This document shows positions 24,539 to 34,244 of a stretch of DNA of 64,000 nucleotides, in pieces. The stretch spans positions 1 through 64,000 of the forward strand of contig NZ_CAMYLS010000001.1 of assembly GCF_947259345.1 (NCBI RefSeq), given 5' to 3'. The translations under genes were made by a program, and so were the position numbers. Numbering within the stretch: position 1 is the first letter of the stretch; each line of letters opens with the position of its first letter. Below the pieces are notes generated by a model. That model was given only the letters and a program-made list of their open reading frames with translations, did no database searches and was not told the origin of the DNA. The stretch is from an uncultured Maricaulis sp. GTDB lineage: Bacteria; Pseudomonadota; Alphaproteobacteria; Caulobacterales; Maricaulaceae.

Positions 24539-27260
24539 CTTCGTAACCGGCGGCCTGGCGCTGGGCGCGCTGTTCTGCCTCGTTTTCCTCGATCGCGTCG
24601 AGTTCGTTCGCGGACAGTTCCGTCAGCCTCACGTGGAGATAGACCTCCCGCCCACCGCTTGTGCCGGGGAAGACCATGCCGAGGCCGAGAATGTCCATCG
24701 GCGCGCCAAGGCTTGTTCTCACCGTGCTGGCACGCCTGGGATCCGGCGCGGAGTTTCTATCAATCGGATAGAGCAGGAGCTGCGGCTTTGCACCGACAGC
24801 GGCCTGCCGGGCAATTTTCAGACTGATCCAATCGTCCACTAGCGGCTTGCCGTCGAGTGCTTCCCGACAGTCGAACAGGACATCTCGGCGGGACATCAAC
24901 GCCTTGATATCCGCCATCGTCGGCGATTTCTGCTCACGTTCCGGATCGCCCAGTCGTGTGCGCCGGACGGTCTTTACGCGCCCGATCGAGCCGAGCGCAG
25001 CTTCTGATGGTGCGCCGTTGCGCCCCTCGATCACACCCACATTCCAGGTCGCCAGTCGCTCGCGCTGATTGTCGATGAAGTCGTGCAGGAAATCGGTCTG
25101 AAGCTCGCGATGGTCTTCATGGACGGAGTATTCGCGCAGAAAGGCGAGGATCTGCGAGACCGGGACATCGCGGTAGAGGATCCGATCGACGGAGGTATCG
25201 CGTAGCTTGAGCATCTCGCACTGCGAGACAAGGGCGCTGCCGGCGTCCCAGTTGCCCTTCAGCGTCGCTTCCGCGCCATCGCCGAGGGGGAAGCGGATCG
25301 TCTGGGGGTGTTCTCCCCAGTAGCCGATATTGCACACCTCGGCCGATCGCATCTTGTTGCGCGCGGTGATGGCCATGCCCGGGATGGAGCGAATGCGCAC
25401 CGCGAACTCGGTCGGTGTGACCGGTCGCTGACGATACTCCTCCATGTCCTCGCGGATTTCCGCCTCGATCCGGGCCAAGGACCGGAAGGCCAGCATGAGT
25501 TCCTCGGGCATCCACACGCGGGCAAGGTCCTCGTAGCCGCCGCGATAGCCGAACCAGCGCCCCATCTGGAGCAGGGTGTCGTATTGCTTCGACTTGCGCA
25601 GGAAGTAGCTGACGCACAGACCCTCCAGCGTCAGACCGCGAGCCAGGACCGTGCCGCCGACCACGATGTAGGTCTTCGGCCCCTGGTCGTAGTCGATGCG
25701 GTCATCGCTCTCGCCGTTCTCGACTGGGAATTCGAGGGCGTCCAGTACGCGGGGAATGTGTTCGGTCAAGGTGTCGAAGGTCACGGTGCTTGGCCAGCCG
25801 GGGCGGCGGCTCACGGCGGTGATTTCGTCTTCCCAGAGCGACCGCATGCGGTCGAAGGCTTCGCCACGTCTGTCGCGCAATGCCGCACGTCGCATGTCGA
25901 CCCAGCCCTCGATTGCGCGCGCCACGACATTGTGAAGTCCGACGCGATAGGAGGTATGAACCAGCATGGTCATGTGGGCGTCGACATGACCTCGCGCACG
26001 GCGCGCAGCGCAGGCGGCAATGTAATAGAGGATCGCGTCTTCCAGGCTGCCGGGCATGCCGGGCGTGAAATCGTCCGGATCCTCACCCCTAGCCGGTTGG
26101 AGCATGTCGAGCTCTTCCGGAGCGATGTCCCGGATAACGTTGAGACCTTCCTCCTCGGGCTGCTCGTCGTCGGCGTCCCGGGGTTCCACGCCGAAGAGAT
26201 CGGCTGCACCGAAATATCCGGCCGGTTTGGGCAGAGCGGTAATGAAGCTGCGCGGATAGAGATCGTCCAGTTTGCCGTCCGGGGCATACGGATCGATCAG
26301 TACATTGGCGAACGGTGTGGCCGTGTAACCGACATAGGACGAGCAGGGCAGCTGCTTGAGAAGCTGGCGAATGCAGTCGTTGATCGTCGCGATCTGCATG
26401 TCGTCCGGAGCGCCATTGGGAGACGCCTGATCGGCTTCGTCATCGATGATCAGAACCTTGAGCTGACGACGGGCCAATTCGCCGGTGCGGCGCGCTGTGT
26501 CCAGAAGTTTGCCGAGTGGGCCACCCCATTCGCCACCGTCCGACCTTGGTCGGCGTGCGATCTTCTTCACGACGGCATAATAGGTGGTGTCTTCCGAAGG
26601 GCTGGAAAAGCGGCCGCTCGGCCGGCCGGCAAAATCACCGTCGGGCGTCGGGGCGGTTAGCGCTTCCCAGTGGTGCTCGTAGCGCGAGATGATGTCCTTT
26701 TCCAGGCGCGCCTGCGTCTGGCTGCGCAGCTTGTCGGTCATGCCGGCAAGGACGATGACGAGATTGTAGCCGGCGTCGACCGCTTTCGCGATGACGGCGG
26801 TCATGTTGGCCGTTTTGCCGGACTGGACGTAGCCCACAACAAGCCCGCGACAATCGAACTCATCCCGATTGGGATTGCCGAGGAGGGAGACGACCTCGGA
26901 GGACGAGGCGTCGATCGAGTTGATCGTCGGGTCCTCTTCCCAGCCCTTTTCGTCGATCAGATAGGACCGAAGCGCCTGCCAGTGGAAGTCTTCAGGCCGG
27001 GGCCCGCTGTACCAGTCTTCCGGCCGGTCGAAGATCGAGTGCGAGGTTCGGACCTCGTTGCGTTCCTGCTCGGCCACCAGCACCGCCGTTGCCGCCTCGA
27101 AGTCGGCCAGCCCCTGACCTGCAAGCGCTCCCAGCATGGCCTCGATATTCTCGCGGCAGAGTTCGGCCGCGCGCTCTGCTCCGCCTTCGCATCCGGGCAG
27201 GAATTTGCGGATGTTCTCGAGAAAGGCACGGGCCTGAGGGTTCAGCGGTTCTGAGGTCAT
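24531..27260 (-). CDS. Z1 domain ATPase/helicase-like protein
   Basis: A 909-residue P-loop ATPase with Walker A GYVQSGKT (143-150), the Z1 hallmark, and Walker B VLIIDDEADQAS (269-280). The region YVGYTATPFANVLIDPYAPD and later VVGGTVLARGLTLEGLCVSY-F, QMGRWFGYRGGYEDLARVWM are helicase-like motifs typical of Z1 proteins, which act with GHKL ATPases and REase-fold nucleases. It probably moves on or remodels DNA. The ATG at 27260 begins the operon; the N-terminal 130 residues are helical and of unknown role. Confidence 0.92.
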   Translation of the reverse strand: MTSEPLNPQARAFLENIRKFLPGCEGGAERAAELCRENIEAMLGALAGQGLADFEAATAVLVAEQERNEVRTSHSIFDRPEDWYSGPRPEDFHWQALRSYLIDEKGWEEDPTINSIDASSSEVVSLLGNPNRDEFDCRGLVVGYVQSGKTANMTAVIAKAVDAGYNLVIVLAGMTDKLRSQTQARLEKDIISRYEHHWEALTAPTPDGDFAGRPSGRFSSPSEDTTYYAVVKKIARRPRSDGGEWGGPLGKLLDTARRTGELARRQLKVLIIDDEADQASPNGAPDDMQIATINDCIRQLLKQLPCSSYVGYTATPFANVLIDPYAPDGKLDDLYPRSFITALPKPAGYFGAADLFGVEPRDADDEQPEEEGLNVIRDIAPEELDMLQPARGEDPDDFTPGMPGSLEDAILYYIAACAARRARGHVDAHMTMLVHTSYRVGLHNVVARAIEGWVDMRRAALRDRRGEAFDRMRSLWEDEITAVSRRPGWPSTVTFDTLTEHIPRVLDALEFPVENGESDDRIDYDQGPKTYIVVGGTVLARGLTLEGLCVSYFLRKSKQYDTLLQMGRWFGYRGGYEDLARVWMPEELMLAFRSLARIEAEIREDMEEYRQRPVTPTEFAVRIRSIPGMAITARNKMRSAEVCNIGYWGEHPQTIRFPLGDGAEATLKGNWDAGSALVSQCEMLKLRDTSVDRILYRDVPVSQILAFLREYSVHEDHRELQTDFLHDFIDNQRERLATWNVGVIEGRNGAPSEAALGSIGRVKTVRRTRLGDPEREQKSPTMADIKALMSRRDVLFDCREALDGKPLVDDWISLKIARQAAVGAKPQLLLYPIDRNSAPDPRRASTVRTSLGAPMDILGLGMVFPGTSGGREVYLHVRLTELSANELDAIEENEAEQRAQRQAAGYEDA

Positions 27261-27569
27261 CGTGCTTGATCCTTATGGCATTCCACATTCGCGCGAAAGT
27301 CGTGTCGTCGGCCGACGCACGGCGAGGAGAGGTTCTATCCCTATCCCTTTGCGAGCATGGAGGAAAGCGTATGCACCTTGGCCAGTTGCTGAATGCTTAT
27401 AGAAATTGTGGATATCGAGGTGCGCCGACGGCCTCCCGGTTCGACTCTCGTGTTTTCAGGGATCTGCGCGGAAACGGGCGCATAATCTCCAGTATGGGAA
27501 ACCCGTATCCGGACCATCCGTTCGAGTGCGGCCCGCACCTTTGCCTGTACGGGATCCGCGGTTTTGGCG
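27261..27569. other. Intergenic: Z1 operon upstream region and island edge
   Basis: These 309 bases have no supportable gene. They contain the presumed promoter of the Z1 operon (minus strand), with AAGGATC upstream of its ATG. A local A+T-rich patch lies at about 27395-27420. The right end of the island probably lies here or within the Z1 operon flank, since the next genes belong to a metabolic cluster, but no copy of the left-end repeats or of the tRNA 3' end was found. Confidence 0.4.
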
Positions 27570-29519
27570 CTATTCCGTCTCGACGTAATGGTAGACGTGC
27601 TGGCTGTCGCGCGCGGTGAGCGTGCGGGCACCGTCTTCTTCGCCGACCTCGGCTTCCAGGTGAATCACGCCTGGTCCGACCGAGACGATCGAGACCGTCC
27701 CGTCCGGGTTGGCGCGGGTGGCCAGCGGCGCGCGTATGGATCCGGCCTCGACCCAGGTCTCGCCATCCTGCTCAAACACTGTGATCGTACCGGTGCCCGG
27801 GCTTTCATAGCGGGTGGCGAGATTGTCGAGGATCGCCGGGTCGCCGGGAATGTCCAGACCCTGGCGCCTGACCTGTGATTGAGCCTCAAGGCGGGCGGCC
27901 GCGGCCTCGACCTGGCTCATGGCTTCGGGATGGCCGTCATAGAGGACTTCGACCAGGCGTCGCAGGAATGGGCGCAACATGACAGCGCCGGTGTCGGCAT
28001 TGGTCAGGATGACTGCACCCACACCGGACTCGGGCAGCGCGTACCAATTGCTGTGATATCCCGATAGCGTGCCGCCATGGGTGACCACCGGGATGCCCCA
28101 ATGCTCTTCGTCGAACAGGCCCATGCCGTACCAAACGCCATCGGCAACCTCGACGCCCCGTTCGCGGCGCGCGAGGAGGTTTTCCTCGCTGACCAGGCGT
28201 TCGCCGTCAGGTGTCAGGCCGCGTGACAGTTCGAGCTGAACATAATGCGCCATGTCCGATGTGGTGGAGAAAGCGCCGCCGGCCGGGCGATAGGGGAAGA
28301 CCGCCTGGTTGAAATGATTGGTCATGACGGTTTGCTCGCCATTTACATTCAGACCGTGGGGTGGTGCCCAGTTCCCGGTTTCGCCGGTGTCGAAATCAAA
28401 GGTCGTGTCGAACATGGCGAGCGGCTGGAATATCAGCTCGTCCATGGCGCGGTCATAGGCCGCGCCAATTTCCATGTCCGGATAAGCCAGTGCGCCGCCG
28501 ACATAGCCAGCCGCCGCGGCCATGTTGTTATTGTACTGGAAGAGCTCGCCGAACGGGCTGGTCGGCTCGGTTTCCGACAATTGCCGGAATACATCCGACG
28601 CCGGCGTGTCCTGGTCGGCGAGAATAAAGCCCCAATCCTTGCGTGGCAGACCTGTGCAGGCGCAAAGGAGGTGGCGGACCAGGGTGGATTCGGTGGTGCT
28701 GTCTGATCCGAGGCGGAAGGACGGGTAGAGATCAACCACAGGCTGGTCCCAATCGAGCAGGCCCTGGTCGACCAGGATGGACAGGAGCAGGGTCGACATG
28801 CCTTTCGTGTTGGACGCAATCATGAAGCTGGTATCAGCGTCGACGGGTTCAGGCTGACCGAGCGAGCGGACGCCGACGCCGCCTTCATAGACGACTTCAC
28901 CCTGGTCGATGAGCGCGAAGCCGACCCCCGGCACGTCCAGCCGTTCAGCGGCCTCCTCAACGAAATCGCGTAGCAGGGCGATGCGTTCGGGTGTCAGGCG
29001 ATGGGCAGTCTGACCGGAAAAGTCCTCCGGCGCATAGCCTTCAGCCTGGACGGATTCGCGCGCCTGTGACACGGCGGCCGAGCGGATATTGGCGGTCGAC
29101 TGGGCCCCGTTGACGATCAGGACCGTCCAATCATCGCCCTGGCGTAAAGCCATTGCGTTTACGGTGGCCTGTTCGGAGGGCGAGGTCGCATAGCTGATGC
29201 TGACCCGCTGGTCCCAGCCATTCTCGGATGCGGCTGGCGTTGTCAGTTCGACCGTGCGCTGCGCGTCCGGGTCATAGACCTGCCAGGCGGCGCGGGCGGC
29301 CGCCAGGGCATTCTCGGCCTCGCCGACCGCGATAACAGCAATGTCGAGATTGCCTTCCGGGGCGGTGATCACGGCGAGGTTGCCGCGCTGATCCAGCGTC
29401 CACTCTTCCGGCTGGGCGATGGAGGGCGCATCGGCTGGCTGCGCCAGTGCCGGCCCGGCGAGCCCGGCCGTCATGAGGGCGATGGCAGAGACAAGTGTTC
29501 GAACGGTCGGCAGGGACAT
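27570..29519 (-). CDS. Exported serine hydrolase with N-terminal extra domain
   Basis: A 649-residue beta-lactamase/DD-peptidase-fold hydrolase with a signal peptide (residues 1-26, ending ALA). The catalytic SxxK is S236-NTK239 (FMIASNTKG), the YxN-like motif is QYNNNM and the third motif is THGGTLSG. About 180 residues precede the catalytic domain, an unusually long extension that may be a separate beta-rich domain. A C-terminal ~110-residue domain follows. Members of this family include D-aminopeptidases, DD-carboxypeptidases and esterases. Cluster context favours cleavage of D-residue peptides, by inference. GAGGAG precedes the ATG. Confidence 0.85.
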   Translation of the reverse strand: MSLPTVRTLVSAIALMTAGLAGPALAQPADAPSIAQPEEWTLDQRGNLAVITAPEGNLDIAVIAVGEAENALAAARAAWQVYDPDAQRTVELTTPAASENGWDQRVSISYATSPSEQATVNAMALRQGDDWTVLIVNGAQSTANIRSAAVSQARESVQAEGYAPEDFSGQTAHRLTPERIALLRDFVEEAAERLDVPGVGFALIDQGEVVYEGGVGVRSLGQPEPVDADTSFMIASNTKGMSTLLLSILVDQGLLDWDQPVVDLYPSFRLGSDSTTESTLVRHLLCACTGLPRKDWGFILADQDTPASDVFRQLSETEPTSPFGELFQYNNNMAAAAGYVGGALAYPDMEIGAAYDRAMDELIFQPLAMFDTTFDFDTGETGNWAPPHGLNVNGEQTVMTNHFNQAVFPYRPAGGAFSTTSDMAHYVQLELSRGLTPDGERLVSEENLLARRERGVEVADGVWYGMGLFDEEHWGIPVVTHGGTLSGYHSNWYALPESGVGAVILTNADTGAVMLRPFLRRLVEVLYDGHPEAMSQVEAAAARLEAQSQVRRQGLDIPGDPAILDNLATRYESPGTGTITVFEQDGETWVEAGSIRAPLATRANPDGTVSIVSVGPGVIHLEAEVGEEDGARTLTARDSQHVYHYVETE

Positions 29520-29529
29520 AACGGACTCC

Positions 29530-31017
29530 TCAATCAGTAACGCGGTGATAGGCCATGTAGGGTTGATAGCTGAAGGACAGGACGAGACCGGATCGCCCGG
29601 GATAGAATTGAACCCGGTCAAACGGGCCATCCTCGCCGGCGCCGGTGACTTTCTCAAAAGTCATTGGACCGATGCGCTCCCAATAGGAAACATCGTCCAG
29701 GAAACGAATTCGGATAGCATTCTCGCCGGCTCCGGTGACCTCGATATCGTATTCCTCGCGCGCAGGTTGGGCGTAGTTGCGTCGGTTCATGCGGTAGGCG
29801 CCGGTTGGCAGGACCTCGCCCTCGGCACGCGGCTCGCGGGGTGTGGGGGCTTGCGGGAAGACGCGCCCGATGATCGCGTTGGTCAGGTCCGTGCGCCCGA
29901 CCGAGCTTTCACTGCCCCCCGTGGTCGAGACGAAGAAGCCGAAATTCTCGCGCGGCGCGAGGATCAGGTTGGAATGGAAATCGCCGGTATTGCCGCCATG
30001 ACCGATCAGGCGCGGACCGTCTTCCTGCACGACGTAGAAGCCGTGCGCCATCCCGGGCAGGTCCGGCGCGTTGCGGATCGAATTGCTCATCAGCAGCTCG
30101 ACCGATCCCGTTCCGAGAATGCGGACATCCCCCAAAGCGCCGCCATTGAGCATGGCGCGCATGAAGCGGGACATGTCGTGCGCAGTCGCGGAGGCGGACC
30201 CGGCGGGCATGATCAGGCTGAACAGCTCAAAGGGCTGGGCGGTCAGCAGGCCGTCCTCGATCTCGTAGCCCGTGGCCATATGGGCGGCGAGATGCGCGGG
30301 CAGGGGTTCCCGAAAGCTTGTGGCGTGCATGTCCAGCGGTTCGAAAATATGGGTGTTGGCATAGTCGGCGAAGGCTTCGCCCGATAGGCGCTCGACAATA
30401 TAGCCGGCCAGCGCAACGCCGTAATTGGAATAGGCGATCTCGGTGCCCGGCGCCCAGACCCGTTCGGGAATGTGTTGTTGGATCCACTCGCCATAATCCA
30501 CCAGCTCATCCACTGTCGCGGCGGTAATCCCGCTGACATCGCTCATGCCTGGCGTATGCGAGAGCAGGTCACGGACCCGCACCGGCTGACCCTCGAAGTC
30601 TGGAATGTGGAAGTCGATATAGGCGTTTACATCCTCGTCGAGATCGACGTGCCCCTCCTCGACCTGCTGCATGAGGGCCGTCCAGGTGAAGAGCTTGGAG
30701 ACCGAACCTGGTCGAAACAACGTTCTGGCCGGGTCCACACGCGAGCCGTTTTCAATGTCTGCAAATCCATAGCCGGCGGAGAAAAGAAGCTCACCGTCAT
30801 GGACCACCGCGACGGTGGCGCCGGCGATCTCATGGCTCCTGATCTGCTGGGCCATGACACCGTCAATGAAGTCGGCCAGACCATCCAACTGCGGTTGGTC
30901 AGCGTCTGCTGATACCGTCGCCGGAGCCGCCTGACGGGCGTCGGCATGGGGCAGGCTCGCGACTGTGAGCAGGGCGAGGGCGGTCGTGGCACCAAGCCAG
31001 GCACGGTGATGTGTCAT
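29530..31017 (-). CDS. Exported beta-lactamase-family serine hydrolase
   Basis: A 495-residue SxxK hydrolase with signal peptide (ALALLTVASLPHADA). Motifs are S105-VSK108 (FRPGSVSKLFTW), YSNYG and GHGGNTG. A ~90-residue C-terminal domain typical of D-aminopeptidase-like proteins follows (about 395-495). It is closely similar to the gene at 43428-45425 around the active site and in the following LDEDVN-Y-DF segment, so the two are paralogues at opposite ends of the same locus. It is 10 bases upstream of the 27570-29519 gene and probably cotranscribed. Confidence 0.87.
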   Translation of the reverse strand: MTHHRAWLGATTALALLTVASLPHADARQAAPATVSADADQPQLDGLADFIDGVMAQQIRSHEIAGATVAVVHDGELLFSAGYGFADIENGSRVDPARTLFRPGSVSKLFTWTALMQQVEEGHVDLDEDVNAYIDFHIPDFEGQPVRVRDLLSHTPGMSDVSGITAATVDELVDYGEWIQQHIPERVWAPGTEIAYSNYGVALAGYIVERLSGEAFADYANTHIFEPLDMHATSFREPLPAHLAAHMATGYEIEDGLLTAQPFELFSLIMPAGSASATAHDMSRFMRAMLNGGALGDVRILGTGSVELLMSNSIRNAPDLPGMAHGFYVVQEDGPRLIGHGGNTGDFHSNLILAPRENFGFFVSTTGGSESSVGRTDLTNAIIGRVFPQAPTPREPRAEGEVLPTGAYRMNRRNYAQPAREEYDIEVTGAGENAIRIRFLDDVSYWERIGPMTFEKVTGAGEDGPFDRVQFYPGRSGLVLSFSYQPYMAYHRVTD

Positions 31018-31048
31018 GAGGCACGTTTCCTGTTGGCTGCGGGCGTGA

Positions 31049-32608
31049 TCAGTCGGGTTGCTCGATGCGGCGGACCGGCCGTCCTGGCAGAACGGCAGTG
31101 TCGAGTTCGCCGCCGCTGACCAGCACTTGTCCGCCGACGATCACATATTCAAAACCAACCGAGGTTCGGGCCGGTTCGGCATAGGTCGAGCGGTCGCTCA
31201 CCATCGCGAAATCGAAGATGACGATATCGGCGTCGGCGCCCTCCTGCAGGCGGCCCTTGAGCGCCATTTGCGGGACGGCGTCCTCAAGGATTTGGGCCGG
31301 GATCAGGCTCACCTTGGCGAGTGCGTCGCCCAGGCTGAGCGATTGGCTCTCCCGCACATAGATACGCAGAAACCGGGAGAACGTACCTGCACTGCGCGGA
31401 TGCGATTCCGCATCCGCCGGCAATGGCCAGACATTGTCGCCGACGGGGTCTCCATGCTGGCTCCATCCGCCGCCATCCGAAGCGATGGCACCGCCGGGAA
31501 ACAGGATGGACTGGGCGAGGATGGCCGCGTCTTCCGCATTATTGTCCGGGTCGATGAAGTGCACGACAATATCCGTATTCGGCTCCTCCGCCTGAAGGCG
31601 ATCGAACTCCGCATCACTCAGCGGCACACCGTCGAGGGTAAAATCGGATTTTTCGATATCACCCAGGCGTGCCTGCCAGGTCTCGCCTTCAAAAAGGGCG
31701 GTCCCGATGGCCGTCGAGCCCGCACCATAGGGGTAGGCCTCCACCGAGATATTCACGCCATTGGCCTGGGCGCCCTCGATCATTGGACGGATCTCGCCGA
31801 TATCGCGAATGCTGATACTGTTGAGGTGGGAGATGTGCATGTCGGCGCCTGTGGCGGCCGAGACGGCAACCATCTCCTGGAAGCCTTCCAGCGAGCTGTC
31901 GGGCTCGATATTCGACAGATAGCGGGCATGGGTGAAGGTCGGCACATCATGCGCGGCCGCCACCTCGTGAAGGGAATAGTACTCCATCCGCCCGGAGCCC
32001 GGCACGTAGCCAAGCAGGACGCCAATGCCCAGCCCGCCCTCTTCGAGGCCCGTCTCGACACGCTCCAGGACCTGCCGGGTTTGCGCCGGACTGGCGGGGG
32101 TATAGCGCCAATCCGGCGCATCCGGGTCCGGAGAGAAGGAGTCCCGGAATGAGAGCGGTTCATAGCCGGTCAATTCGGCAGAGCGCGCTCGCAACCAATT
32201 CACTGATGCACCGTAATTGATCGGCCGCCCTTCGGCTTCGGCGGTGTTGTAAAAGTCGGCGACCGGATAGACTCCGGATTCCAGTTCCAGCGCGGTCGTG
32301 ACGCCATCGAGCGCCTGGACGCGCCCGGCGAGCACGGACTGGCCATGGGCGTGCAGATCGATAAAGCCCGGCGCCACAACATGGCCCGATGCGTCGATCA
32401 TCTGATCGCCGTGGATCATGTCGCTCGTGATCTCGACAATGCGGCCATCGCGGATTCCGACATTGAGGACGGCGTCGAGCCCGCTTTCCGGATCGATCAC
32501 ACGGCCACCCATGATGGCGAGGTCGTGGCTTTCGTCCGTCGAGGCGGGCTGGGCGCACGCGGCGGACAGACCGGCAAGGATAAAGCAGAAGGGTAGCATC
32601 TTGATCAT
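31049..32608 (-). CDS. N-acyl-D-amino-acid deacylase-like amidohydrolase (lipoprotein)
   Basis: A 519-residue amidohydrolase-superfamily enzyme, similar to D-aminoacylases that release D-amino acids from N-acylated forms. The metal-binding HxH is at His86/His88 (GFIDLHAHG), with later THARYLS, HISHLNS and a final ASDGGGW acidic segment. The position occupied by the metal-bridging cysteine in D-aminoacylase (GNCG) reads ELESG here (Glu108/Glu110), so specificity may differ. The N-terminus (LAGLSAAC) looks like a lipoprotein signal, placing it in the periplasm. It is upstream of two serine hydrolase genes on the same strand. Confidence 0.82.
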   Translation of the reverse strand: MIKMLPFCFILAGLSAACAQPASTDESHDLAIMGGRVIDPESGLDAVLNVGIRDGRIVEITSDMIHGDQMIDASGHVVAPGFIDLHAHGQSVLAGRVQALDGVTTALELESGVYPVADFYNTAEAEGRPINYGASVNWLRARSAELTGYEPLSFRDSFSPDPDAPDWRYTPASPAQTRQVLERVETGLEEGGLGIGVLLGYVPGSGRMEYYSLHEVAAAHDVPTFTHARYLSNIEPDSSLEGFQEMVAVSAATGADMHISHLNSISIRDIGEIRPMIEGAQANGVNISVEAYPYGAGSTAIGTALFEGETWQARLGDIEKSDFTLDGVPLSDAEFDRLQAEEPNTDIVVHFIDPDNNAEDAAILAQSILFPGGAIASDGGGWSQHGDPVGDNVWPLPADAESHPRSAGTFSRFLRIYVRESQSLSLGDALAKVSLIPAQILEDAVPQMALKGRLQEGADADIVIFDFAMVSDRSTYAEPARTSVGFEYVIVGGQVLVSGGELDTAVLPGRPVRRIEQPD

Positions 32609-32652
32609 GAAGGGACTCCTCGCGGCGTCGAAATTCCGGCGTCGGTTGCTGT

Positions 32653-34212
32653 CTATTGTTTGGTGAAGTGCAGGTCGCCGAAGTCGAAGGAGAAATCGGT
32701 CGTGTCTGAGACCGGCTCCATGGTCATGCCTGTGACCTGACCGTCTACAATGATGAAGTCGGCATAGGCGTCGGCATTGAGGCTGCGGTCGGGCCAGCGG
32801 GCCACAAAGCGGTCCGGGGCGACCGGGACAAGCGGTGCGTCGAGGACCTCGGAGCGGCTCATATCGATGAAGAGCCCGCCATTCCTCATCTCGATCGACA
32901 CGGCACCATACCAGGGATCCATATAAATGCCGGTGTAGGCGGTGAGATCGCGAACCGGTTCGATCGCGACATCCGGCTGATCGCCCGCGCCGGAATCCTG
33001 AACCGCCATTTCCTGACTACGCGTATAAACACCGTGCAGCACACCGATCCAGTCAGCGGCCTCATCACCCGCTGCGGCTTCCGCCAGCAATTGGAGGGCG
33101 AGCGCTGACGACGCGTAAGTCGAGACATTGGAGCTGACGAAAACGGCAATATCCTCTTCCGGCAGGAGCCCGAAATAGGACGAGGCGCCCAGCAGGCCGC
33201 CGCTATGGCCAACCATCAGCTGGCCGTGGAAGTCGCGCAGCGTCCAACCCAGCCCGTAGAGCGAGAAATGCGTGCCGCCGAGCTGTTGCAGAAGTGGGCT
33301 CACGCCCTGTGGCGTAACGCCGGTCCACAACTCATTGACCTGAGCCTCGGAAAGCAGACGCGTGCCGTCCTCGGCAATCCCTTCATTGAGCCAGAACTGG
33401 GCCCAGATGGAGAGGTCGTCGATCGAGCAGCTGATGCCGCCGGCCGGCGATGTGCTGTCACCGATAATATAGCGCGGATCAATCGGCGCGGCGTCGGCAA
33501 CGCCCGGCGGCCGTGAGTGCTGGGTGATGGTGTTGTCATCAGCTGCCGCAACGCTCGGGCGGGCCTCGCAACTGTCCATCGCGAGCGGATCGAAAATGCG
33601 CGCGTCGAGTACATCGGCCCAAGCCTCGCCCTCGACACGGGCCACGACTTCGCCGGCGATGATGTACATCAGGTTGTCGTAGGCATATTCCGACCGGAAA
33701 CTGGTGGCCGGCGGGATATGGCGGATGGCGGCCAGAATGTCGCTGACTTCGGGCTTGCCGTCCGGGAAGACAAGAAGGTCTCCGGCGCCGAGCGGCAGGC
33801 CGGACCGGTGGGTGACCAGGTCGCGGACGCTGAATTCCGCCGTGATATAGGGGTCGGACATGGCGAATTCCGGGATGTAGTCGCGCACAGGTGCGTCCCA
33901 GTCGACACGACCCTCATCGACCAGCATGGCGAGGGCTGTCGTGGTGAAGGCCTTGCCGATCGATGCAAAGGGAAACAGCGTGTCGGTGTTGACCGCGGTG
34001 TCCGGGTCGCGAACATCGCGAACGCCATAGGTCCGGGTCAGGATGACATCATCGCCTGAGACGACGGTGACGGCCATGCCGGTGACATTGAAGGAGTCAA
34101 CAGCCTGGCGGGCTGCTTCGTCAATTCGTTCCGCTGTGAGTTCCTGGGCCGAGGCGGCTTGGCCGGCCAGCGCCATCAGGGTCGCGGCTGTCGCGAGCAG
34201 AATGCGTTTCAT
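32653..34212 (-). CDS. Exported beta-lactamase-family serine hydrolase
   Basis: A 519-residue SxxK hydrolase with signal peptide ending AASA. Active-site motifs are S84-IGK87 (FPFASIGKAFTT), YDNLMY and GHSGGLLG (HSG instead of HGG). The remaining ~150 C-terminal residues form a separate beta-rich domain. The ATG at 34212 has an excellent GGAGGG site. The gene lies between the dipeptidase and amidohydrolase genes on the minus strand with short gaps, so it is probably part of one operon reading from 35438 to 27570. Confidence 0.86.
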   Translation of the reverse strand: MKRILLATAATLMALAGQAASAQELTAERIDEAARQAVDSFNVTGMAVTVVSGDDVILTRTYGVRDVRDPDTAVNTDTLFPFASIGKAFTTTALAMLVDEGRVDWDAPVRDYIPEFAMSDPYITAEFSVRDLVTHRSGLPLGAGDLLVFPDGKPEVSDILAAIRHIPPATSFRSEYAYDNLMYIIAGEVVARVEGEAWADVLDARIFDPLAMDSCEARPSVAAADDNTITQHSRPPGVADAAPIDPRYIIGDSTSPAGGISCSIDDLSIWAQFWLNEGIAEDGTRLLSEAQVNELWTGVTPQGVSPLLQQLGGTHFSLYGLGWTLRDFHGQLMVGHSGGLLGASSYFGLLPEEDIAVFVSSNVSTYASSALALQLLAEAAAGDEAADWIGVLHGVYTRSQEMAVQDSGAGDQPDVAIEPVRDLTAYTGIYMDPWYGAVSIEMRNGGLFIDMSRSEVLDAPLVPVAPDRFVARWPDRSLNADAYADFIIVDGQVTGMTMEPVSDTTDFSFDFGDLHFTKQ

Positions 34213-34244
34213 TATGTCCCTCCGGGCGCCTGGGGCGCCCTCAT

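Noticed and set aside
27435-27450. CCGGTTCGACTCTCG resembling a tRNA T-arm, considered as a right attachment site matching tRNA-Ser
   Set aside because: The stem does not pair properly, it differs from the tRNA-Ser T arm (GTGGGTTCGAATCCCAC), and no acceptor-stem sequence follows.
27089-27619. Plus-strand frame crossing the Z1 gene start and the adjacent gap
   Set aside because: It overlaps a convincing start of the Z1 gene, contains no recognisable domain and has a compositionally odd Arg/Cys-rich translation.
31058-32152. Antisense frame of about 364 codons within the amidohydrolase gene
   Set aside because: No family features; the sense strand carries the full amidohydrolase motif set.
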